Source: Chryseobacterium echinoideorum
GTDB taxonomy: Bacteria > Bacteroidota > Bacteroidia > Flavobacteriales > Weeksellaceae
Assembly (NCBI RefSeq): GCF_007474535.1
Contig: NZ_VKNW01000002.1
Span: 62,001 to 126,000 of the forward strand
DNA: 64,000 nucleotides
Direction: 5' to 3'
Shown: piece by piece, positions 53,211-62,081 of the stretch
Numbering within the stretch: the stretch's first letter is position 1
Layout of the letters: each line of letters opens with the position of its first letter
Translations under genes and position numbers: made by a program
The notes under the pieces: generated by a model
The model's input: the letters and a program-made list of their open reading frames with translations, nothing else
Database searches by the model: none
What the model was told of the DNA's origin: nothing

Positions 53211-54488
53211 ATGATTAATGAGATTATTCAGTTTAATATCAATTTTTATTTTGACATTTTAATTTCTTGTAACAGTATGCAAAACACAATCAAACATAAA
53301 AGTGCATCCGAAATTTTAGGAAATCTTAACGATTTAGCGATGTCTTACGGCGGTTACCGAACCAATTCCAGACGCGTGCAACCTACCGTTTCGCAGTTGA
53401 AAGAAGATATGAAAATTCTTTCGGCGATGGATGTGAAAATCATCAGAACGTACAATGTGCATCTTCCGGAAGCGGTAAATGTATTGAATGCAATTAAAGA
53501 ATTGCGTCAGAAAAATCCTGAATTTGAAATGTACGTGATGTTGGGAGCGTGGATCGACTGTAAAAATGCGTGGACCGGTTTTGAACCGAATCATTATGAG
53601 GAAAGCGAAAGAAACGCTGCCGAAATTGCACATGCAGTAGAATTGGCGAACGAATATCCGGAAATCATTAAAGTGATTGCAGTAGGAAACGAAGCGATGG
53701 TAAAATGGGCAACGGCGTATTACGTGCAGCCTTCCGTGATTTTGAAATGGGTGGATCATTTGCAGGATTTAAAGAAAAAAGACGAACTTCCAAAAGACCT
53801 TTGGATTACCAGTTCGGACAATTTTGCGTCTTGGGGAGGCGGTTCAGAAGAATATCACACTCCACAATTAACAGAGTTGATCAAGTCGGTAGATTACATT
53901 TCGATGCACACCTATCCGATGCACGACACGCATTACAACCCGATTTTTTGGGGAATTTCGGAAGATGAATTTCAGTTTTCCAAAGAAAAACAATTGGATT
54001 TGGCGATGACTCGTTCCGTGAATTATGCCAAGTCGCAGTACAATGCGGTGAAAAAATACATGCAAAGTTTGGGCGTAGAAAAACCGATTCACATTGGCGA
54101 AACCGGTTGGGCAACTTTTTCCAATGAGTTGTATGGAAGCAACGATTCTAAAGCAGTTGACGAATACAAAGCCGGAATTTTCTACCATAAAATGCGCGAT
54201 TGGACAAACGAAGCGGGAATTTCCTGTTTCTATTTCGAAGCTTTTGATGAACCTTGGAAAGATGCCGGAAATCCGAACGGTTCGGAAAATCATTTCGGAT
54301 TGTTTACGGTAGAAGGAAACGCTAAATATGCGATTTGGAATTTGGTAGATGATGGAACTTTTAAAAAATTAAAACGAGACGGAAACACGATTCAGAAAAC
54401 CTTTAACGGAAATCTAAAACGATTGTTGGATAGTTTGGAAATGCCACCACACCGAGAATTTGAAAAACAATTGATGGAAACGAAATGA
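53211..54488 (+). CDS. GH17 beta-1,3-glucanase, probably with a frameshifted lipoprotein signal
   Basis: As read here, 425 aa. GH17 features are acid/base Glu161 in AVGNEAMV and nucleophile Glu297 in IHIGETGW, with a TIM-barrel pattern between and an aromatic-rich C-terminal segment (CFYFEAFDEPW). It acts on beta-1,3-glucan oligomers. The N-terminus read from 53211 is odd. In the next frame, ATG at 53218 starts MRLFSLISIFILTF and stops at TAA 53260-53262. One extra T in TTTT (53257-53260) would join it to LISCNSMQN, making a perfect lipobox. Alternatively the ATG at 53277 gives a cytoplasmic protein. A frameshift, real or from sequencing, is likely. Confidence 0.8.
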   Translation: MINEIIQFNINFYFDILISCNSMQNTIKHKSASEILGNLNDLAMSYGGYRTNSRRVQPTVSQLKEDMKILSAMDVKIIRTYNVHLPEAVNVLNAIKELRQKNPEFEMYVMLGAWIDCKNAWTGFEPNHYEESERNAAEIAHAVELANEYPEIIKVIAVGNEAMVKWATAYYVQPSVILKWVDHLQDLKKKDELPKDLWITSSDNFASWGGGSEEYHTPQLTELIKSVDYISMHTYPMHDTHYNPIFWGISEDEFQFSKEKQLDLAMTRSVNYAKSQYNAVKKYMQSLGVEKPIHIGETGWATFSNELYGSNDSKAVDEYKAGIFYHKMRDWTNEAGISCFYFEAFDEPWKDAGNPNGSENHFGLFTVEGNAKYAIWNLVDDGTFKKLKRDGNTIQKTFNGNLKRLLDSLEMPPHREFEKQLMETK

Positions 54489-54623
54489 TAATAACGATAT
54501 GAGAACCGACTCAGGAAACGGAGGCGTTAAAATTTTAGCCGAGTTTCCAGTCTTGAACTTTTGGTTCTTTTGCTTGACTACGTCGAATCTTTGATTTCAA
54601 GACAAAAGAATATTAAATAAAAA
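54489..54623. other. Intergenic gap with degenerate repeat-like sequence
   Basis: 135 bp between the GH17 and GH30 genes. It has GC-richer, repeat-like text (GAGAACCGACTCAGGAAACG, then TCTTGAACTTTTGGTTCTTT and AAGACAAAAGAA) of the kind found scattered between genes in Flavobacteriia. No gene, terminator or promoter was recognised. Confidence 0.35.
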
Positions 54624-56108
54624 ATGAAAACAAAAATCCTACATATCGCCCTAATAATCAGTTTGATGATGAGTTGTCAATCTCAAAAAAAGTGGAAAGC
54701 AGAAATCTACGAAACCTCTGCAAGCGGAAATCAATTAACTAAAATTGATGCGGTAAAACCTGTTGAAAATTCAATCAAAATCAAACTCAATCCTGAACAG
54801 AAATTCCAAAGAATCACGGGATTTGGTGGTGCTTTTACCGAAAGTTCAGCGTATTTATTGAATAAATTAAGCCCAAAAAATCGGGGAAAAGTATTGCAAT
54901 TGTATTTTGGCGAAGATGGGGCGAATTATTCTTTAACCAGAACCACGATTGCTTCTTGCGATTTTTCTTTGAAAAATTACACTTATGCTCCGGTTCCAGA
55001 CGATAAAGAACTGAAATATTTTTCGGTACAGGAAGATATGGACGATTTGATCCCGATGATTAAAGAAGCACAAAAAATTTCCAAAAACGGATTTAAAATA
55101 CTGGCTTCACCGTGGACTTCACCGCCTTGGATGAAGGATAACAATTCTTGGATCAATGGAAAATTATTGACACAATACAACGAAACCTTTGCTTTGTATT
55201 TTTCAAAATATTTAACTGAATATAAAAAACTGGGTATTCCGATCTGGGGAATTACCGTAATCAACGAACCGCACGGTAACGGCGGAAACTGGGAAAGTAT
55301 GTTGCTTACCCCAAAAGAAATGACCGATTTTGTGGAGAATTTCCTTGGTCCAAAATTAGAAAAAGACGGCTACGGAAACGTGAAAATTTTCGGCTACGAC
55401 CAAAACCGTTCTGAACTTAAAAACTGGGTAGACGAAATGTACCGCTCCGAAAAATCTTCCAAATATTTTGCAGGAACAGCCATTCATTGGTATGACAGCA
55501 CTTATAAAATTTTTGAAGACGAGCTACAATATGCGCATCAGAAAAATCCGTCAAAACACTTAATTCAAACCGAAGCCTGTATTGACGGCGATATTCCGAA
55601 ATGGAAAGACGATTCGTGGTATTGGAGCGCAGAAGCGACAGATTGGGGATTTGACTGGGCGAAAGAAGAGGAAAAATATCTGCATCCGAAATATGTTCCG
55701 GTGTTTCGTTATGCAGGAGATATCATCGGTTGCTTGAACAATCAAGTCGATGGCTGGATCGATTGGAATATGGTTTTGGACAAAAATGGTGGTCCGAATT
55801 GGTTTAAAAACTGGTGTGGCGCTCCGATTTTGGTAGATCCTGAAAAAGACGAAGTGTATGTAACGCCTTTGTACTACACGATGGCTCATTTCAGCAAATT
55901 CATTCGTCCCGATGCTGTACGAATTGGTTTTGAAAATCCCGATAGGGAATTACAAGTAACGGCAGCCAAAAATCCCGACGGTTCAGTTGCGGTCGTGGTT
56001 TTCAATCCATCGGAACAGACAAAAAATATCGAAATTTCTTTAGAAAATCAAAAAATTCCGGTTCGCATCAGTGCAAAAGCATTGCAAACGGTTCATTTAA
56101 CTTTTTAA
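54624..56108 (+). CDS. GH30 beta-1,6-glucanase-type lipoprotein
   Basis: A 494-aa enzyme with lipoprotein signal SLMMSCQSQ (Cys18). The GH30 (beta/alpha)8 barrel has GFGGAFTESSA near the start, acid/base Glu215 in TVINEPHG and nucleophile Glu317 in LIQTEACID. A C-terminal beta-sandwich follows (VVVFNPSEQTKNIEI). In this context it is most likely an endo-beta-1,6-glucanase removing branches of laminarin or fungal glucan, though glucosylceramidase-type members share these motifs. It is 17 bp upstream of the transporter gene. It should sit in the periplasm or on the cell surface. Confidence 0.9.
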   Translation: MKTKILHIALIISLMMSCQSQKKWKAEIYETSASGNQLTKIDAVKPVENSIKIKLNPEQKFQRITGFGGAFTESSAYLLNKLSPKNRGKVLQLYFGEDGANYSLTRTTIASCDFSLKNYTYAPVPDDKELKYFSVQEDMDDLIPMIKEAQKISKNGFKILASPWTSPPWMKDNNSWINGKLLTQYNETFALYFSKYLTEYKKLGIPIWGITVINEPHGNGGNWESMLLTPKEMTDFVENFLGPKLEKDGYGNVKIFGYDQNRSELKNWVDEMYRSEKSSKYFAGTAIHWYDSTYKIFEDELQYAHQKNPSKHLIQTEACIDGDIPKWKDDSWYWSAEATDWGFDWAKEEEKYLHPKYVPVFRYAGDIIGCLNNQVDGWIDWNMVLDKNGGPNWFKNWCGAPILVDPEKDEVYVTPLYYTMAHFSKFIRPDAVRIGFENPDRELQVTAAKNPDGSVAVVVFNPSEQTKNIEISLENQKIPVRISAKALQTVHLTF

Positions 56109-56124
56109 TTAAAAACACTACAAA

Positions 56125-57645
56125 ATGATACATCAACAGATAGAAGAACAGAGCGAAAGAGTTCCATTGCTGCAAAAAGCCGCTTTTGGCGCAGGACATT
56201 TAGTGAATAATCTGTTACCCGGAGCGTTGGGTGTTTTCTCTTTTTTCTTAATTACTGCTTTCGGAATAGAACCTGCCATTGCGGGTTTATTGGCGGCAAT
56301 TCCAAGGTTTTTTGATGCCTTGTCGGATCCGATTATGGGGTTCATTACAGATAATACGACTTCGAAATGGGGAAGAAGAAGACCTTATATTTTTGTGGGA
56401 GCTATTTTAGCATCAGTCTTATTTGTCGTGCAGTGGCAAATGTTTGAAGAAAACGGTTCCACGTACAATTTCTGGTATTTCTTATTGTTTTCTATTTTAT
56501 TCATTTTTGCCAATACCATTTTTTCAACTCCGCTTATCGGAATGGGTTACGAAATGACTTCGGATACCAAAGAAAGAACCCGATTGATGGGGATTGCCAA
56601 TATGGTGGGACAGGTTTCCTGGATGATTGTTCCTCTTTTCTGGATTTTGATCGCCAATAAAGATTTATTTGAATCTCAAGCAGATGGCGTAAGAACCTTA
56701 TCAATTTATGTAGGTTTTGCGTGTTTATTTTTCGGGATTTTACCAGCCTTTTTTTGTAGAGCGAAAGATGTTTCAGATCCTGACAGTAAAGCGAAAATTA
56801 CCTTCAAAAATATGACTGCCAATTTGGGGATTCTATGGAGGGATATGAAAAATATGACCAAAAACATTCCTTTTATGCGTTTGTGCGGTGCTACATTTTT
56901 AGTGTTCAACGGATTCCAGATGGTAGCATCATTCAGTTATTTCATTATTGTTTTTCATATGTTTAAAGGAAGTTACGAAATGGCAGGAACAGTTCCTGCA
57001 ATATTCTCAATTTTAGGTGCTATTTGCACGGCAACGATCATCATTCCAATTGTTTCATGGATGGCAAATAAATTCGGAAAGCGAAACGCATTTATTATTT
57101 CAACATTCATTTCCATCATCGGATATATCCTGAAATGGTGGGGTTTTGTAGAGGTGGACGAAAATACCACGATTTTATTTAAAGATGTTGTTCTCCAAGT
57201 TGGCGTGGTGAAATTATCATTAGAAATTCCATTAATTCTTTTACTTCCAGTTCCGTTTATGGCTTTCGGTTTGGGCGGACTATTCACTTTAATGATGAGT
57301 ATGACGGCAGATGTTTGTGATTTAGATGAACTCAGAAACGGATTACCAAGAAGAGAGGGAACTTTTGGCGCCGTGTATTGGTGGATGGTAAAAATCGGTC
57401 AGTCCATCGCATTGGCTTTGGGTGGTGTTATTTTATCCATGGTAGGTTTTGATGCCGGAAAAGCAACACAAGCAGCCGAAACAATGCACAATTTAAGAAT
57501 TGCAGACATCATTGTCCCAAGTTTAACGGCAGGAATCGCCATTTGGATCATGTGGAATTACAGTTTGAATGAAGAACGAGTTGCTAAGATTAAAAAAGAA
57601 CTTGAGAAACGTAGAATAAAGAAAAATCAATTAGAAAATCTTTAG
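56125..57645 (+). CDS. GPH/MFS-family sugar transporter
   Basis: A 506-aa inner-membrane transporter with about 12 helices. It shows features of glycoside-pentoside-hexuronide:cation symporters: RFFDALSDPIMGFITDN, the loop SKWGRRRPYIF between helices 2 and 3, and a conserved half-repeat later (FGLGGLFTLMMSMTADVCD). It probably imports gluco-oligosaccharides with Na+ or H+. The gene lies 17 bp after GH30 and 4 bp before the second GH17, so these three form one transcript. The locus has no SusC/SusD, so this is the only evident importer. Confidence 0.9.
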   Translation: MIHQQIEEQSERVPLLQKAAFGAGHLVNNLLPGALGVFSFFLITAFGIEPAIAGLLAAIPRFFDALSDPIMGFITDNTTSKWGRRRPYIFVGAILASVLFVVQWQMFEENGSTYNFWYFLLFSILFIFANTIFSTPLIGMGYEMTSDTKERTRLMGIANMVGQVSWMIVPLFWILIANKDLFESQADGVRTLSIYVGFACLFFGILPAFFCRAKDVSDPDSKAKITFKNMTANLGILWRDMKNMTKNIPFMRLCGATFLVFNGFQMVASFSYFIIVFHMFKGSYEMAGTVPAIFSILGAICTATIIIPIVSWMANKFGKRNAFIISTFISIIGYILKWWGFVEVDENTTILFKDVVLQVGVVKLSLEIPLILLLPVPFMAFGLGGLFTLMMSMTADVCDLDELRNGLPRREGTFGAVYWWMVKIGQSIALALGGVILSMVGFDAGKATQAAETMHNLRIADIIVPSLTAGIAIWIMWNYSLNEERVAKIKKELEKRRIKKNQLENL

Positions 57646-57648
57646 AAA

Positions 57649-58545
57649 ATGTCATACAGAGCAGAGCAATATTTATCCTTACCCAAGCAAAATCAGGATA
57701 ATTACATCAAAGGAAAAACCGAAACCGAAAAAAAAGATTTGTTCAGAGAAATTTTGTTTGGCGGTGTTCACGGATTTTGTTTCAGTTTGTATGAAGACGG
57801 ACAAAAACCCGGCGACATCATTTCCGAAGAACAAGTCCGCCGAAGAATGGAAATCCTGAAACCACACACGTCTTGGGTTCGTTCGTTTTCCTGCACCGAA
57901 GGCAACGAGCATATCCCGAAAATTGCCAAAGAATTCGGAATGAAAACCTTGGTTGGAGCGTGGCTCGGAAATAATCCTGAAGTCAACGAAAGAGAAGTGG
58001 AAGGACTGAAACAATTAGCAAAAGAAGGTTTCGTTGACATTGCAGCCGTAGGAAATGAAGTAATGTACCGCAAAGATTTAACTGAAGACGAATTACTGGA
58101 TTTCATCAACAGAGTAAAAAAAGAAATCCCCGAAATTCCGGTAGGCTATGTAGATGCCTATTATGAATTTACCATAAAACCAAGAATTACCGATGCTTGC
58201 GACGTTATTTTGGCAAACTGTTACCCGTTTTGGGAAAGTTGTCCCGCCGAAAATTCGCTTAATTATATGAAGCAAATGTATCATCAAGCCAAAAATGCAG
58301 CAGGCGGAAAACCGGTTATCATCTCCGAAACCGGTTGGCCAAGCAAAGGCGAAGATTTGAAAGGTGCCTTTCCGTCCCCAGAAAACGCCTTGAACTACTT
58401 CATCAACACCCAATTGTGGTGTATGGACGAGGAAATCGATTGTTTCTATTTTTCTTCTTTCGATGAAAGTTGGAAAGCCGGTTCAGAAGGCGAAGTCGGC
58501 GCATATTGGGGAATCTGGGACAAGCACGAGAAGCTGAAGTATTGA
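57649..58545 (+). CDS. GH17 family glycoside hydrolase, no signal peptide
   Basis: A 298-aa protein with GH17 motifs AAVGNEVMY (acid/base Glu137) and IISETGWPS (nucleophile Glu227), plus a C-terminal CFYFSSFDESWK segment shared with the first GH17. There is no signal or lipobox, so it is cytoplasmic and should act on imported beta-1,3-oligosaccharides together with the phosphorylase, perhaps as an exo-hydrolase or transglycosylase. It starts 4 bp after the transporter stop. The two GH17 proteins are distant paralogues with different locations. Confidence 0.88.
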   Translation: MSYRAEQYLSLPKQNQDNYIKGKTETEKKDLFREILFGGVHGFCFSLYEDGQKPGDIISEEQVRRRMEILKPHTSWVRSFSCTEGNEHIPKIAKEFGMKTLVGAWLGNNPEVNEREVEGLKQLAKEGFVDIAAVGNEVMYRKDLTEDELLDFINRVKKEIPEIPVGYVDAYYEFTIKPRITDACDVILANCYPFWESCPAENSLNYMKQMYHQAKNAAGGKPVIISETGWPSKGEDLKGAFPSPENALNYFINTQLWCMDEEIDCFYFSSFDESWKAGSEGEVGAYWGIWDKHEKLKY

Positions 58546-58575
58546 TGGTTGTCAATTGTTGGTTAATGGAAGTTT

Positions 58576-58659
58576 TTGGGCAGCTTAATCCGCCTTCCGT
58601 TCCCGCTTTTTTCCTCGTCGTCCCTCCTCACAAAAAGAGCTCCACTCAAGTCGGGCTGC
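58576..58659. repeat. Dispersed intergenic repeat, copy 2 (84 bp)
   Basis: Same ends as the copy at 46594-46677 (TTGGGCAGCTT, TCCGCCTTCCG, CTCAAGTCGGGCTGC), same length, but a different centre (CCTCGTCGTCCCTCCTCACA) and no AT-rich hairpin. It separates the GH17 gene from the T9SS GH16 gene. Confidence 0.7.
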
Positions 58660-58708
58660 GAGAGATTCAATGTTAGAAATAAAAGCATTATTTAAAAATT
58701 AAAATATT

Positions 58709-60409
58709 ATGATTAAAAAATTACACCATATCGTTCTATTCCTTTTCAGTACACTCTATTTGGCGCAGGTCGATGTGGTGTATAATGATCTGGTCTGGTC
58801 CGATGAGTTTTCTACCAACGGAGCCATTGATAATACCAAATGGTTTCATCAGACCCAATTACCAGTCGCAGGAGGTTGGTACAATAATGAACAGCAGCAT
58901 TACACCAATCACATTACCAATTCTTTCGCCAACAATGGTGAACTGAACATTGTTGTCAAAAAAGAAGTTTTTACCGATCAAGGATTTACCAAAAATTACA
59001 CTTCTGCACGTCTCAATTCAAAATTTGCTTTTAAATATGGTAGAGTAGATGTACGAGCAAAAGTTCCAAAAAACCAGGGATCGTGGCCTGCTATCTGGCT
59101 TTTAGGAAAAAATGTAAATGAACCGGGCGGATTTTTCGCCTCTACTTTCGGAAATACCAATTGGCCGGCCTGCGGAGAAATTGATATGATGGAATACGGA
59201 ATTTTTCCATCTGCTCCTGCCAATTTCATTCAAAGTACGTTGCATACACCGTCTTCGTCCGGAAGTTCTGTCAACCACGGCGGAATGTTGGCTTCTTCGG
59301 ATATTTCAAATAATTATCACATTTATTCGATGAACTGGTCACCGAACCAAATTACCTTTTTATTGGATGGAGTGGCTTATTACACCTACAATCCTTCAGT
59401 AAAAAACGCATCAACCTGGCCTTTCGATAAAGAGCAGTATTTGTTGCTCAATATTGCAATGGGCGGCGTTGCAGGAAACATTCCTTCCACATTTACCGAT
59501 GCTTCGATGATTATAGATTATGTAAGAGTTTATCAAAACACCACCCCAGATACTATTGCACCCACTCAATTTACCGCAACATTAGGTACAATTACAGGCG
59601 ATTCCGTTGAATTAATTTTGAATGCGACGGATAATTTGGGAGCGATTACCTACCAAATTTCTGGCGGAGTTACCCAAACTGTTTACGGAACTTCAGGAAC
59701 ACCAAAATCGGTAATTATTTCCGGATTGAGCCCTACTACAACCTATAATTTTAATGTAACAGCAAGCGATGCCGCAGGAAATATGGCTGCAAATAATCCC
59801 ATTCCTTTGTCAGCAACTACACTTTCCAACGTCAATACCGCTTGCCACGGAACGTCAACTTTGGCTTCGCAAGGTGCATTTTCTACGGGTTATAAATATG
59901 GTTTCCAAACCATTGGAACTGACGTGAAAATTACTTTCGAACTTTTAGACATCGATAAAATGGGCGTTGTCGCCTATTTATGGAAACAAACGCCTTTCAC
60001 CGAAACACCAATGACCAATGTTTCTGGAAAAAAATTTACGCTTACGATTACCGGACAAACGATTGGTTCTACCATCAATTACGCCGTAAAATTTGCTTAT
60101 GCAGGAGGTTTGTCCGTAACCAAATACTATTCTTATGTAGTTGGTGATGCGTGTAATTCTCTGACAGTAGAAGATTTTCTAAAAACCAAAGAACTTGTCT
60201 ATCCCAATCCTTTCGAAAATATCTTGAATTTAAAATTATCAGAAAATAAAAATACTGTTACAGTGTTTGATTTTTCGGGTAAAAAATTGTTAGAAAAAAA
60301 TATCAAAGCGAATACTGAAATAGATATGACTTCTTATCCTTCAGGAAATTATTTAATTAAAATTAAAAATTCAATGGGAACAAACTCTCATCAATTAATA
60401 AAAAAATAG
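58709..60409 (+). CDS. T9SS-secreted GH16 beta-glucanase with Fn3-like domain
   Basis: A 566-aa extracellular enzyme. Signal peptide about 1-19. GH16 domain about 25-275 with catalytic GEIDMME (Glu157, Asp159, Glu162). A fibronectin III-like domain follows (TDTIAPTQFTAT to NPIPLSATT, about 277-375), then a beta domain (GYKYGFQTIGTDV). The C-terminal T9SS type A sorting domain is KELVYPNPFENILNLKL to NYLIKIKNSMG. It should degrade beta-1,3-glucan outside the cell. The next gene (60454) also has a T9SS domain and follows 44 bp later. Confidence 0.92.
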   Translation: MIKKLHHIVLFLFSTLYLAQVDVVYNDLVWSDEFSTNGAIDNTKWFHQTQLPVAGGWYNNEQQHYTNHITNSFANNGELNIVVKKEVFTDQGFTKNYTSARLNSKFAFKYGRVDVRAKVPKNQGSWPAIWLLGKNVNEPGGFFASTFGNTNWPACGEIDMMEYGIFPSAPANFIQSTLHTPSSSGSSVNHGGMLASSDISNNYHIYSMNWSPNQITFLLDGVAYYTYNPSVKNASTWPFDKEQYLLLNIAMGGVAGNIPSTFTDASMIIDYVRVYQNTTPDTIAPTQFTATLGTITGDSVELILNATDNLGAITYQISGGVTQTVYGTSGTPKSVIISGLSPTTTYNFNVTASDAAGNMAANNPIPLSATTLSNVNTACHGTSTLASQGAFSTGYKYGFQTIGTDVKITFELLDIDKMGVVAYLWKQTPFTETPMTNVSGKKFTLTITGQTIGSTINYAVKFAYAGGLSVTKYYSYVVGDACNSLTVEDFLKTKELVYPNPFENILNLKLSENKNTVTVFDFSGKKLLEKNIKANTEIDMTSYPSGNYLIKIKNSMGTNSHQLIKK

Positions 60410-60453
60410 TTGTTAACAATTAACAATAATACTAATCCTTAAATTTTTATAAA

Positions 60454-62010
60454 ATGAAAAATTTATCTCTTTTTCTAATGTTGATGGCATTTGCGCTTGG
60501 CTTTTCCCAGCCAACAACCAATGCGCCTACACCGACTCGTTTGCCGGCTAATGTAATCTCTATATTTAGTGATGCATACACGAATGTGGCTACTAATTAT
60601 AACCCCAATTGGGGACAGACAGGTACCGTAAATACAACATTTGTTCCCGTTTCCGGTTCGGGGAATAATGTATTGTTATATTCTAATTTTAATTATCAGG
60701 GTACAGAGCTTTCGACACAAAATGCAGCTTCAATGGAATTTTTGCATATAGATGTCTGGTCAAATACTTCAGGTGCAATATTGAAGGTTTCTCCTATCAA
60801 TAACGGAACCGGAGCAGGAGAATTTTTGGTTAATGTACCCTTGACTGCGGGAAGCTGGAACAGTGTTGATTTACCAAAGTCAGCTTTTACAGGAATGACT
60901 TGGGACTCTGTTTTTCAGTTAAAATTTGATGGTCAGTCAGGAACTACACCTTCTGCAGTTTATTTAGATAATATCTATTTCTGGAAAAGTCCCGTAGATC
61001 CTACAGCAGATACCACTTTAAGCGATCTGAAAGTTAACGGAACTACTGTTGCCGGATTCAGTTCTGCAATCACAACTTATTCTGTACAGTTTCCGCAAGG
61101 CACTACTGCTATTCCACAAATTACTGCAGCAACAACAGCCAATGCCAATGCGACAAAAGTCATTACGCAAGCCAATTCTATTCCCGGAACAGCAACAGTA
61201 GTTGTAACTGCACAAAACGGAACAACAACTAAAACGTATACGGTAAACTATACTGTTTCTGGTCCTTCAATGGCGGCTCCGACTCCACCGGCAAGAGCTG
61301 CTTCTGATGTAATTTCTTTCTTTAGCGAAGCGTATACTAATGTTCCAGTTTCGGAATGGTCTACTTCGTGGGATGATTCTAACATCCAGGATATTACAGT
61401 TTCCGGAAATGCTGTTAAAAAAATTACTTTTACCAACTTTTTAGGAGTGCAGCTTGCCAATTATACAGATGCTACTGCAATGACGCATTTTCATATGGAT
61501 TATTTTATAGATGCAGGTACAGACTTAGTCGGAAAAGTATTCAATCCTAAATGGTCAAACCATGCTGCTCAAGCAGGAGAAACTTCATCATTTTTATTGA
61601 ATCATTTACCTTCAACCACAGGAACATGGGTTTCTATTGATGTTCCGATTACCGATTTTAATATTCCTGGCGGACAAATCAGAAATTCTTTATATCAGTT
61701 TTTGATTTCGAGTAACCTCGGAACTGTTTATGTAGACAACATTTATTTTTATAAAAACGGAACTTTAGGTGTAAAAGATATTCAAACTAAAAAAGATGCA
61801 AGAGTATATCCTAACCCTGTAAAAGCTGGGGAATTGGTAACAGTAGATGGAAATGTAAAGTCTTTGGAGATCTATAATATGACTGGTCAGAAAGTGAAAA
61901 CAGCAGTTGAAAATGCAGTGAAAACAGATGGTCTTACTAAAGGGGTTTATATTCTAAAAACAGCGAACGAAAAAGGAGAAATACAGTCTTCTAAGCTTAT
62001 TATTAACTAA
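60454..62010 (+). CDS. T9SS-secreted protein with two beta-glucan-locus repeat modules
   Basis: A 518-aa protein. Signal peptide about 1-18. Module 1 (about 25-185) starts VISIFSDAYTNV and ends DNIYFWKS. A cadherin-like beta-sandwich follows (TLSDLKVNGTTVAGFSSAI, about 190-270). Module 2 (about 280-440) starts VISFFSEAYTNV and ends DNIYFYKNG. The end is a T9SS type A sorting domain (RVYPNPVKAGELVTVDG to GVYILKT). The modules are homologous to the two in the lipoprotein at 46695 and are probably carbohydrate-binding. No catalytic motif is seen. It closes the glucan operon before a terminator. Confidence 0.8.
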   Translation: MKNLSLFLMLMAFALGFSQPTTNAPTPTRLPANVISIFSDAYTNVATNYNPNWGQTGTVNTTFVPVSGSGNNVLLYSNFNYQGTELSTQNAASMEFLHIDVWSNTSGAILKVSPINNGTGAGEFLVNVPLTAGSWNSVDLPKSAFTGMTWDSVFQLKFDGQSGTTPSAVYLDNIYFWKSPVDPTADTTLSDLKVNGTTVAGFSSAITTYSVQFPQGTTAIPQITAATTANANATKVITQANSIPGTATVVVTAQNGTTTKTYTVNYTVSGPSMAAPTPPARAASDVISFFSEAYTNVPVSEWSTSWDDSNIQDITVSGNAVKKITFTNFLGVQLANYTDATAMTHFHMDYFIDAGTDLVGKVFNPKWSNHAAQAGETSSFLLNHLPSTTGTWVSIDVPITDFNIPGGQIRNSLYQFLISSNLGTVYVDNIYFYKNGTLGVKDIQTKKDARVYPNPVKAGELVTVDGNVKSLEIYNMTGQKVKTAVENAVKTDGLTKGVYILKTANEKGEIQSSKLIIN

Positions 62011-62027
62011 ATTATATTATTTTTTTT

Positions 62028-62053
62028 AAAGCCCGTCATATTTGGCGGGCTTT
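62028..62053 (+). terminator. Terminator ending the beta-glucan locus
   Basis: AAAGCCCGTCA (from 62028) pairs with TGGCGGGCTTT (ending 62053), with one G-T wobble and a TATT loop. A short T-run follows. It lies 18 bp after the stop at 62010. Confidence 0.8.
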
Positions 62054-62081
62054 TCCATTTTAATTCGTTATTTTTGATTTG

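Noticed and set aside
53334..53759. Long open frame on the minus strand inside the GH17 gene
   Set aside because: Composition is that of an antisense shadow (His/Arg/Phe-rich); the plus frame has the GH17 catalytic motifs.
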